64,000 nt of DNA from Paraspadella gotoi (lineage: Eukaryota; Chaetognatha). Below the pieces are notes generated by a model. The model saw nothing but the letters and a program-made list of their open reading frames with translations. It ran no database searches and was not told the origin of the DNA. Shown one piece after another: positions 14,659 through 24,899 of this stretch. Each line of letters opens with the position of its first letter. Within the stretch, counting starts at the first letter, position 1. Made by a program: the position numbers and the translations under genes. The stretch spans positions 3,204,026-3,268,025 of the forward strand of contig CM119269.1 in NCBI GenBank assembly GCA_051294375.1, given 5' to 3'.

Positions 14659-15079
14659 AGAGAGAAGAGAGAGAGAGACCAGAGAAGAGAGAGACCGGAG
14701 AGAGATTCGGTCTCAGAACAATACNNNNNNNNNNNNNNNNNNNNNNNNNGATTTTCCTCTTCGCCGCGGTCTTTGATTAATCCGGAAAAAAACAAGTTAA
14801 TCCTCGGAATAAAAGAAATTAAAATACAACGAATGTACTTTACGTTTACTTTTCTTTCTCTTCGGAATCGCTTGATGTCGCCACCCGCCTCGTCCTCCCT
14901 TTCTTTTTTAAATCATTCGTTGTTCTTTTTTTTCTTACTCGACTTGTTGGGTCTTTTTCTTTTTCTTTTTCTTTTTTTGACTTTTTACTCATTTTCTGAA
15001 AGAGATAAGACTAATTTAAGTTTGGCCTCTTTTCAGATTCCCGCTTGGCGATTGAGTGCCTGAGAAGTAAAGCGTGAGT

Positions 15080-15204
15080 TATAGGAAAGAAAGAAAGAAA
15101 GGAAATGAAGAAAGGAAAAAAAGAAAGGAAATGAAGAAAGAAAATAAAAAAGAAAGGAAAGAAAAGAAGAAAAAAAGGGAAAAAAAGAAAGAGAGAGAGA
15201 AAAA

Positions 15205-15264
<60 letters not shown>

Positions 15265-15266
15265 AA
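15080..15266 (+). repeat. (GAAA)n array
   Basis: An A/G-only tract, pure (GAAA)n from 15205. Confidence 0.85.
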
Positions 15267-15424
15267 TAATGGAGAATTTTCTTTAATCCTGATTGAAAAA
15301 TTAAATCCCTCGGATTTCTTTTCCTTTTCTTTTGTTATACATTATGATTATGTCAAATGAAATACGATCGCAACAAAATTACAGACGGAATTTTTCTTTG
15401 AAGAATTTTTATATTTCAATCTCT

Positions 15425-15582
15425 CAATCGTTGCTTCGTTTCTTCGTTCCTTCGTTTCTTTGTTTCTTCGTTCCTTCGTTCCTTCGTTTCTTCGTTCCTT
15501 CGTTTCTTTGTTTCTTTGTTTCTTCGTTCCTTCGTTTCTTCGTTTCTTCGTTTCTTCGTTCCTTCGTTCCTTCGTTCCTTCA
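15425..15582 (+). repeat. (CTTCGTTC)n / (CTTTGTTT)n octamer array
   Basis: About 19 imperfect 8-bp units. Frames on both strands are open only because the unit lacks stops. Confidence 0.8.
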
Positions 15583-16114
15583 GAGCCGCTCATAACTTCA
15601 GACGTCCCGAACGTTAAGCTCATAATTCAAACAATAATTATACTAATATCTACATTATATCTTTTTTTTTCCTTAAAAGGATCATCATCACATTCACATG
15701 ATAATTGATCGTGTATTTCGAACGCCAGTACGGACAAGCTTCGGGTATTTTAATGAAAGAACTTCCCTCCCATAATAACCTTTCACCTGAAATTCTTTTC
15801 TTTTTTCTTTTTTAATGCAATTTTTATTTTCTACTCGTAGAAAACTGAAAAAAAAATAAAATAATAAAAGAAACTTCGTCGAAAAAAAAAGTTTTGAAGA
15901 ATTCGTGTTTTTCTCCACACATCACACACACAAAAAATAAATTCACCTCATCTCTCTTCGACTCACCCCTTCCTCCTCCTCCCCTCTCTCCTCCTCCTCC
16001 TCCTCTCCGTCACCCCCCCCGCACCACCCCCACCTACCATCTGCGCTTTCATCTGGAAAAAGAAAATACTTCGGCCTAATTACGAATTGATTTTCTCCAA
16101 ATGGGCGAAGAGAC

Positions 16115-19100
16115 ATGAACGGGGGTAACGATACTCCACCGTCGTCGTCGTCGTCGTCGTCTTTATCGTCGTCGGCGGCTGCAAACTCGGCGTCGTCTTC
16201 GACATCTTCTCACCCCAGCCAGACTCAAACATCCGGTCGCGTCGAAACTAAACTCCAGCATGGACATCAAATTCAGCATCAACAGCATCCGCCCACGCCG
16301 CAACAACGTCGACAGATCCGACCGGAAGCTCCGCCGACCCCGCGACTTCCGCCAGCGTCGGGGAAGCGTCCGCCGCCGCCACCGCCCACGGATGACTATG
16401 ACGACGACGACGCCGCTACCGCGACGCCGCCGACACGAAAATCTCCTTCGCGCTTCGACACGGCGCCGCTGCCGTCTCGACACGACGCCGCCGCTGCTTC
16501 CGGAGACGATTTAAGTCGTATTAGACACGCCGCTGCGTCGGCCGCGTCGGCTGCATCGGCTGCTACAACTTCAGGGACTTCGTCGGCGACGGATTGTAAA
16601 TCGACGCAGCGAGGTTTTTTGCAGGCGGCGTCCTTCGTGTTTCCGCCGCCGCCGCCGGAATCGCCGCCGCCCACGCCGATTCCCAACGGCGCGGGAAGAA
16701 GCGCTTCTCCTGAAAAATCTCCCAAATCCTTTACGTTGCCTTCGAAAACGTCGCGAAAAAACAAAAGAACCGTCCTAGAATCGTTTCAGGGTTTCGCCGC
16801 CGGTCCGACAGGTGGCGACCGCGACGGGGATTCGCGAGGCGACGAAAAGACACAAAAGAACATCGGCGGAATCTCGTCGATCGGTGCTAATTTTATCGCC
16901 AGGAAAAACTCTAAATACGAAGAAGACGGAGATCGGCGGGTGTTCAAAGGAAAGTACGAGTTGGTGGGAGATAAGGACGAACTTCATCCGGCGAACGGCG
17001 AAGGACGAAAGACGAACGACGGACAGACGTTTCGATCCAAGGACGAACAGTTGGCGGCGGCGACTCTCGATTCTCGCCGATCGACGTCGCGATCGAACCC
17101 GTCCTCTTCCCCGCCCTCCCCGCCCTCTAAGACCCGCCCTTCATCCCATCTTCAGCGCGTCATCGTCGTCATCGTCGCCTTCGGCTCTCTCGTCTGTCTC
17201 GCTCTCGCCGTCTACTTCAACATCCAACTCTCGCACATGCAAGCCAAGTTGCGTACGGTCGACGCCTTGGAAATGCACGTGCAAAAGTACGGAGTTGAGA
17301 TTCAGGGCTTGCAGGTGAGAGAGAAAGGTGACTTTTGTATTGATAGATGATGGCATGAACTTGTCATTATCTTAATTTCAAATATTAGACATAAAATATT
17401 GATAAAAATTTGAATTTAAGATTTTGAAATCGCAATCACATTTAATGCCTAACACGCAAACTGCTTCCCAGCTACAAAGATAGTTCATGTGTTCATTAAG
17501 TTGACGACAAAGTTATAATTTACATATAAATTGTCCCGCCAGGCGTCGCTCAACGCGCATTTCCTTCATTTTTCATCCGCGCTTCAAGAGAGAGAACTCG
17601 AAATTCGGAATCTGCAAAAAGCGATTTCGTCGTCGTCGTCATCGTCGTCGTCGTTGCCACATCGGGCGTACGACCACCATCGTCGTTCCCGCCGAAGTCC
17701 GTATGACCGGATGCAACGTGGTTTCTACAACGACGACAGGACCAAGTGCAATTGTCCCGTGGGACCCCCCGGACCCCCCGGGCATCCAGGCCCGCCCGGT
17801 CGCAGGGGTCGTCGGGGCGAGCCCGGAGCTGTCGGGCCCATGGGGCTGCAGGGTCGAAGCGGCTTTCCCGGCCCCATCGGTCTCAACGGATCCAAAGGAG
17901 AGAGAGGTGAGATTTGTAGTTTATTTTTTCTATTTGTTTTTCATTCTTTTTTTTTTTCCACTATTTTATTTTTATTTTTGCTTTTTTTAAATTCTATTTC
18001 GATTTACTTTCCATTTTCTTTATTTTGTTTTCTTTTGCTTTCTTTTGTTTTCTTGCTTTCTTTTCTTTGGTTTTCTTTTTTCTATTCTTTTCTTTCCATT
18101 CTTCTTTTCTTTCTTTTCTTCTTTTCTTTTCTTTTTATTTCTTTTCTTTTCTTTTCCTCTCACTTCACTCCCTCATCCCTTTCTTCTCTCACAGGCGAAA
18201 AAGGCGACCCAGGCGAATCGGGTTATCCCTCGGACGGAAACACGGAAGGCGAAAACATGATTCCTCGTCCGGCAAAGTCAGGGTAAGTTAATTTTGTAAC
18301 TGGTCGTTGGATCGTCTTATACTAAACTATCGAGTTTAAGACTAATTAACTAAACTAATAAAATATTAAATATTCTTCAGGTATTCAACCTACAAGCGAT
18401 CTGTTCGCTATCCCGATGGATCATTGGGCTACGAACACATAATCGCCATCAAAGGAGAAGCGGGCCCGCCGGGTCCACCAGGGCTGTCGGGGGCGGCGGG
18501 CCCACCGGGGCCCGCGGGCCAACCGGGATCTCCGGGGCCGAGAGGAATACCTGGTTCGTATTTTGATTGAGTGTAAATTGCGAACCAGAATTATTTTTAG
18601 CCGGACCTGCTTACAGCAGATTCCAGCTCTATAATTCACTTTGTTGGTCCGTCGGTCCGCCCCCCCAATCTTGTCGGGCATCGAATTATGATAAATTATG
18701 CAAAAAAAAGTGATGTCCGTCCGTCCGTTCGTCCTTCCGTCTTTCCGTCCGTCCCACCTTAGCAAAAAACACCAATTACTCGTGATTGGATGGATGGATT
18801 GAAATAAAAATTTTGTTTGTGGGACGGAAAGTGTGTGATTGTGCAGGAAATAAACTTTCGATGGAATCGTCCACGTGGAAATGAGTTAAAATAGAAAAAA
18901 CAAAAAATCTATTTCACTATTTGATTATGCTTTTTTATTTTTATATTAAATGTAAATTAGAGCAGCATTAATTAATTATTAATAAATAAGTAATTAATTT
19001 ATTATTAATTATCTGTAATCAATTAATTGATTAATTTTGTGATCGAGATTGTTGTTTTGTGATTGAGAGGCGAGACAAAGTGGAAAACGATTTTGACACA

Positions 19101-20760
19101 AATAAAAAAATAATATTAATTTATTATTTAATTAATTAATTAATTAATTAATTAATTAATTAATTAATTATCTGATCAGCTGCTTACCGCTAATGATCGT
19201 GGGCAGATCCGGCATTGTTTTCTCAAACTTGTTTTTTAGTAACTAAATTTATCCTCATAATGTTTTTGTAAAATAAATTCCTGCAATCCAATTTCATTAA
19301 AATCCTCCAGGTTTAGACGGTCTCCCTGGCCCGCCCGGCGAAATCGGCCCCGACGGGCTGCCCGGCCCAAACGGAAGGCCTGGCAAGGAGGGTAAACAAG
19401 GTCCGTCGGGCATCGACGGATACCCTGGCTTGCCGGGCCCCAAAGGCTCTACGGGTGAAAAGGGAGAGAAGGGGGATTCTCCCCCAGCCCAAACCGTCCC
19501 TCTCGTCGACCCACAAGACAACTCTATCCGTCTAGTGGCCGGACCACCCGGTCCTCCAGGCCCAAAAGGCGACCAGGGCGAGCACGGCCTTCCAGGGCTC
19601 TTGGGCGAACGAGGCCTCCCAGGGCCACCTGGGGAGAAGGGCGAGAGGGGTAGGCGGGGTCGCCGCGGCAGAGAGGGCAAGTCCGGAGTTCAGGGTCTGC
19701 CCGGTCCTTCCGGCGACGTTGGGCCGATTGGGCCGCAAGGAGCAAGGGGTCCGGAGGGTCCGCCCGGAGAAAAAGGCTCCATAGGATTCCCTGGTCAACA
19801 GGGTGAAGAGGGCCCTCCCGGTGTGCCCGGCTTGGACGGAGTTGACGGAGTGCCCGGCAGGGACGCGGCCAAGGGAGAATCGGGAACGCCCGGGCTAAAG
19901 GGAGAGGTCGGACTGCCCGGTCCTTCTGGTCAGATTGGAGCGCCGGGTCTGCCCGGGCCGCCAGGGGCGCCTGGTGGCGGAGGAGGCGGAGCAGACGCGG
20001 AATTTGGCAGCGGCGATGGAGTGGCGGTTCCGGGGCCGCCAGGGCCTCCGGGCCCGATGGGGCCCATGGGGCTGCAAGGTAAATTTATTAATTCACTCAT
20101 CGTGTCAGTAAAAGTGATATTTGTATTTGATTTCTGTAAATTTTATATATTTTATTTACGAAATTAAAGCCGTATGAGAATGAGCAAAACAAATTTCATT
20201 AGTGGCTTCATATTAAAAATATAAATTTTTAAATTAAAATATAAAAATTATATTTAACAGACAAATAAATTAAATTTTAGCCATGTATTTTCTATGTCAT
20301 CTTCAGTGACATATTTTCTCTCTTGCAATGTATTCCAATATGAAGTTAACAAACTTACATTGTATTATTTTAACTCAGCATGCGATGACGTATAAGAAAT
20401 TTTATATTTATTTAAAAAAAAAATTATTCGTATAATTATCATACTTTTTTCTCACACTCAACAGGCGCTCCAGGCATCAAAGGTGATACAGGCCTGCAAG
20501 GACCGAAAGGCGGCAAGGGCGAATCCGGGGACTCAGGCCCCATGGGTCCAATGGGTCTGCCTGGTGCTCAGGGTACAGACGGACAGCCGGGTCTCCCCGG
20601 ACCCATGGGAGAACCTGGTCCGGAAGGGACGCGAGGCCGCAGAGGCAGAAAGGGCGACAGGGGCGAGAAGGGTCATCAAGGGGTTCCCGGTCTGGACGCT
20701 CCGTGCCCGCTCGGGCCGGACGGGCTACCCCTTCCCGGTTGCGGATGGCGTCCCTTATAG
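16115..20760 (+). CDS. Transmembrane (MACIT-class) collagen, type XIII/XXIII/XXV-like, copy 1
   Basis: Six exons give an open 962-residue product: 16115-17314, 17543-17906, 18195-18282, 18381-18553, 19311-20078 and 20465-20760 (TAG). All junctions are GT-AG and phases agree. Exon 1 encodes a cytosolic Ser/Pro/Ala-rich tail, then one membrane segment at about residues 349-372 ([20 protein letters not shown]) with no signal peptide, so type II topology. Residues 373-430 look like a coiled coil that would seed trimerisation. RRSRR at 447-451 is a furin-type site; members of this class are shed there. KCNC then opens the interrupted Gly-X-Y helix. A non-collagenous module, [16 protein letters not shown], follows, and the protein ends with [15 protein letters not shown] and a last Cys. 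Known family role: cell-surface and matrix adhesion, neuromuscular junctions. Closest class known to me is the arthropod chain Drosophila CG42342 (from memory). The ATG at 16115 is the first in the exon; an upstream non-coding exon is possible. Confidence 0.9.
18600..18880 (+). repeat. Interspersed repeat family A, copy in collagen intron
   Basis: Lies in intron 4 of the first collagen gene. It contains (TCCG)n, CCCACCTTAGCAAAAAACAC, GATAAATTATGC and TTCGATGGAATCG. The same ordered blocks occur inverted at 24155-24470. Confidence 0.75.
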
Positions 20761-21242
20761 TCAATCGTTGATTCGCTTTGCCAATTGAAGAACTTTCATA
20801 TGATATTAGTGCTATTTTATAAGGACATAATCTTCCCATTGTTACGACTTATGACAGCTAAAAAAATTGTTATTGTTCGTTTTTTTTTTCGTTGAGATGC
20901 ATGAGATTTTTGTTTTTACATACAATATATAATAAGTTGTGTTTTTATTGATTTATCGTTTTTATGTATTTAGATTTTTAACGTTCGTTTTAATCTTGTT
21001 TACGACTATTATTGAAAGCGCGAAATCAAATTTTGACACTTTATTGCTGTAAAATAATTGTTTAAATCGTTTTTTTAATTTGTAAATACAAATGTAATTA
21101 TACTTTTAAATACGCCCAGAAAACAGTAAAAACAACAGAATCATTGTAATTTAAGTTAGCGCCGAGTCTGTATTAGTGAAAAAAAATCTTCAAACGATAT
21201 CTTGAAAAGCTAAATATTCATTTGTCTTTCGTAGAAATTGGA

Positions 21243-21248
21243 AATAAA
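21243..21248 (+). promoter_or_regulatory. Candidate polyadenylation signal of collagen copy 1
   Basis: AATAAA 483 bp after the stop at 20760. The AT-rich stretch 20761-21400 otherwise shows no coding signal and is probably the 3' UTR and flank. Confidence 0.3.
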
Positions 21249-21449
21249 GGAAAAAATATTAAAAGTTCAAATTTACATGTTCGAAAAAGTCGTTTCTAAA
21301 ATATAGATAAAATATTAACTTTTCTATCCTTTTTTTCACTTTTTTCTCTCATCCCTGTCTCTACCTTTGGATTTTCAGGTAAGTTCGAAAACCAACCACT
21401 ATACATTAAGTGAGAGTCTTCAAGTTGGGACCAAATTATATCTCGAAGT

Positions 21450-22419
21450 TTTTCAAATATCCGCTATCTAATGTTCTCTTTCGTTTACCCATTCTTTCCT
21501 GCGTTAATACTGTTTGTACGTCAACATCTTTCGCACTTCGACGCCGTTGTCGACTCCCATCGCTTATGTTGTTATTTTCATTGGAGAGACTGTGACAACT
21601 CTACTCCGCATCCCATTTGCATGGCGCCACTTGACTGTGACCAAACCGAAACGTTGGGCCTTGTTTATCGCCTTTGCTTTTCATCCTTTGGCGCGCCGCA
21701 GCAGCCGTCATGCCGCTGAGCGCCTCCTCCGCTATATTCTCCTCTGGCGTTCTCTTTTTTCCAATTTTAACGACAGCACCTCGTCGACAGTGCATATACG
21801 TCGTCGATGTGGGTGCAGTCATAGGTGTAACAATAGGCTGCTGCTAGTGACAAACCCGCCCTTTCTCTTTGGCTTCCCATTCTCAGCGCCATTCTGGTCT
21901 TACCTCTTTGCCATTTTTGGTCGCAATGGATGAAATGATGACCCCTTTCTTTTATGGCGCGATCGCTGATCAACACTGGTCCGACTTTCTTGTCTTGCGT
22001 TCGATCTTCAGTTGTCGCCGCAGTGTTCTTTGGAATCGCCGATGTTTTTTTCAGGATTTTCGTCTGCGCCATCGACGGCGTTGGTGGCCGCGGCGTTCGT
22101 AGGAAGCATCTCAACTATATACAGACCCGCGCAACAGGTCGGTTGCGCTGAGTTGGAAGATTTAGACGAAGGTCTCGCCGGAATATTTGGAAATGTTCTT
22201 CGCGTCGGGACCATCGCGATTACGACGTTCATGGCGATGGATTTTTTTGGAGAGAATCCTCAGACGTTGGTTACAGTGGGCGTGGTCGTCATCTTCGTCG
22301 CCATCATCGTGGCGACGTTGTTGAAAGGAAAAAAGAATGAAGAGAACGGGAAAAAAAGACGAAGAGGACGAGAAGCAGAAACTGGATATGGAAACAGAAA
22401 AACTGAGAGAAAAAAATGA
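21450..22419 (+). pseudogene. Frame-broken multi-pass membrane protein remnant
   Basis: GC content rises here and all three forward frames carry hydrophobic blocks that alternate between frames: PIAYVVIFIGETVTTLL and SAIFSSGVLFFPILTTA, then VVDVGAVIGVTIGCC and SSVVAAVFFGIADVFF. The last 100 or so codons (22080-22419) stay in one frame, with two membrane-like segments (VGTIAITTFMAMDFF; LVTVGVVVIFVAIIVATLL) and a Lys/Arg-rich tail. This looks like the 3' part of a real or former membrane transporter or channel gene broken by indels. I do not recognise the family. A possible acceptor (GCGCAACAG) sits before GTCGGTTGCGC near 22138, so the last block may be a separate exon. Confidence 0.35.
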
Positions 22420-22489
22420 GGCTTATAATTATAGTTATATCAGTCAAGAATTTTCTCTTCTTTTTGTAGCATCCGTTGAAATTGTCTTT

Positions 22490-23242
22490 GGTCATTATCT
22501 ACTGATTATTAAAATATTCTTGTTAATAATTCTGCGTCCAGAAGCTAAGTGCAACGACTTGAAAATAATTTGATATCAAGCTAAGCTGCTAAATAAATAA
22601 CTCAATTGAGCCGTCAAATCTTTCATTCAATTTATGTAAATTAAATTAAATCGTTCAATTAATCGATGATTGAATCTATCATTGACTTTAAAAATTTAAA
22701 AATCGAAGAGTCTTTTCGTCATTGAGCGTTTGCCTTTTGTTTAATTTAAACATATTGGAAAACGGCGCCTCTGTTTTCGGAAAATGTAAAACTTAAGTTT
22801 CAGAGAAGCGAAAAAAACAAAATTCAGGCTGTCTTTTTCCTTTTAATGTTTACTACTTACGAGTTACGTATACTTACATTTATCTTTTGAGGCATGGTAA
22901 GTAGTTTTGTATTTTTAAATGTCTAACTTATTTCCCACTGTGCATCACAAATATTTTCTTTAAAGGTAATAANNNNNNNNNNNNNNNNNNNNNNNNNNNN
23001 NNNNNNNNNNNNNNNNNNNNNNNNNNNNNNNNNNNNNNNNNNNNNNNNNNNNNNNNNNNNNNNNNNNNNNNNNNNNNNNNNNNNNNNNNNNNNNNNNNNN
23101 NNNNNNNNNNNNNNNNNNNNNNNNNNNNNNNNNNNNNNNNNNNNNNNNNNNNTTAGTGTTTACAATAATACTGATTACTGTATACTACTAAATCCCTTTT
23201 AAAAATGAAAAAAAAAGACAAAAAGCTTAAAAAAAAAGAAAA
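22490..23242 (+). repeat. Tandem duplication unit 1
   Basis: AT-rich unit beginning at TCATTATCTACTGATTATTA and repeated at 23262. Both units contain an N gap at the same place, followed by TTAGTGTTTACAATAATACT. A 10-N gap (23243-23252) separates them. Confidence 0.8.
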
Positions 23243-23261
23243 NNNNNNNNNNCTGTCATGG

Positions 23262-24045
23262 CTCATTATCTACTGATTATTAAAATATTCTTGTTAATAA
23301 CTCTGCGTCCTGAAGCTAAGTGCAACTACTCGAAAATAATTTGATATCAAGCTAAGCTGCTAAATAAATAACTCAATTGAGCCGTCAAATCTTTCATTCA
23401 ATTTATGTTAAATTAAATGAAATCGTTCAATTATCATCTATCATTGATTTTAAAAATTTAAAAATCGAAGAAAATTATTCGTCAATGAGCGTTTGCCTTT
23501 TGTTTAATTTAAACATATTGGAAAACTGCGCCTCTGTTTTCGGAAAATTTATAACTTAAGTTTCAGAGAAACGAAAAAAACAAAAATTCAGGCTGTCTTT
23601 TTCCTTTTTAATGTTTACTACTTACGAGTTACGACGTAAAAGTTCGAATGTGGACTTAAGTTAAGATTATATTTTGAGGCTTGGGAAGTATTTTTTAATT
23701 TTTTAAATGTCTATGGCGACGTGACCCACGTGACCTAAAGCGTCCTTCATATGTCTAACTTATATCCCACTGTGCATCACAAATATTTTCTTTAAAGGTA
23801 ATAANNNNNNNNNNNNNNNNNNNNNNNNNNNNNNNNNNNNNNNNNNNNNNNNNNNNNNNNNNNNNNNNNNNNNNNNNNNNNNNNNNNNNNNNNNNNNNNN
23901 NNNNNNNNNNNNNNNNNNNNNNNNNNNNNNNNNNNNNNNNNTTAGTGTTTACAATAATACTGATTACTGTATACTACTAAACTTTGAAATAAGAATCCCT
24001 TTTAAAAATGGGAAAAAAAAGACAAAAAGCTTAAAAAAAAAGAAA
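23262..24045 (+). repeat. Tandem duplication unit 2
   Basis: Second copy of 22490-23242, with a few extra segments (around 23632-23680 and 23710-23750) absent from unit 1, so the two are not a simple assembly echo of the same bases. No coding signal. Confidence 0.75.
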
Positions 24046-24154
24046 CTGACCTACATCAGTAAAAAAAAGAAAAACAAATCTGACAAAACAAAACAAATGA
24101 GGAAACAGAAATTAAAGGAGAGATTTGCCATTTAAAACTCGTTTTTTTTTCTCA

Positions 24155-24470
24155 CTCGGCGATTCCATCGAAACTTATATCCAGTTCAATCACAACAATT
24201 TACTATCAACACAAGAATTTAATTTAAATCATCATCATCAGGCAGTATTGGTGTTTTTTGCTAAGGTGGGACGGACGGACGGACGACGGACGGACGGACA
24301 GACGACCGGAGGACATCATTTTTTTGCATAATTTATCAGTAATTCGATGTTTCTGACAGTGATATAAGTGTGTGCCGAGCAATATTGAGGGGGCGGGACC
24401 GACGGAGCCGAAGTGAGATTATACAAAGTGAGTTATTAGAGTGATCTGCTGATAAGCGATCCGACTAAAA
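24155..24470 (-). repeat. Interspersed repeat family A, second copy
   Basis: Reverse-complement match to 18600-18880, including the (GGAC)n run, GTGTTTTTTGCTAAGGTGGG and GCATAATTTATC. About 5.6 kb from the first copy, outside any gene. Probably a non-autonomous transposon or SINE. Confidence 0.75.
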
Positions 24471-24474
24471 TATT

Positions 24475-24650
24475 CAAAAAGAAATAATTAAATATATTGA
24501 TACAGAAAAAATAAAATTTTTATAAAGTATTTTTAAAATTATATTCAATGATAAAGGTGGCCTATAAGACTTCCCCATATGTATCCTATCAGAACATACA
24601 ATTCTAGCCATGGTGTTCTTATCCCTATGGTAAAAAAAAATCATATATAA
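24475..24650 (-). repeat. Interspersed repeat family B, copy 1
   Basis: Reverse complement contains AGAATTGTATGTTCTGAT, GGATACATA and CACCTTTAT in the order found at 33175-33345. It directly abuts the family A copy and lies just outside the DIRS-like element. Confidence 0.7.
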
Positions 24651-24899
24651 GTTGGTCCTCATAAATTTATGGTTCCAAAGTGAACGGGATTCTCATGGCT
24701 CTCTCCACAGTCGTGCTTCTTTTGTTCGCCAGATGTCGATTGTCCTCAAGACAGGCACAAAGAAAAACGGAAAAGCAGGATCCTCCTGCTCTTCCCTCCT
24801 GCTCTTCTCCTCTCAGATCTAGCTCACGAAAGGCGAACGCACGAAATCACTCAGTCCACAGACCCATCTGAGAGGGACTCCACGCCGATCCCGACAGGT

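Larger units (their letters stand above)
14750..16114. other. Upstream region of collagen copy 1
   Basis: Holds the (GAAA)n and octamer arrays, then a CCTCCT-rich stretch before the start codon at 16115. No clear TATA box. Confidence 0.5.

Noticed and set aside
19297-19798. Minus-strand frames opposite the collagen helix exons
   Set aside because: Shadows of Gly-X-Y coding on the plus strand; Pro/Gly/Arg-rich composition follows from the complement.
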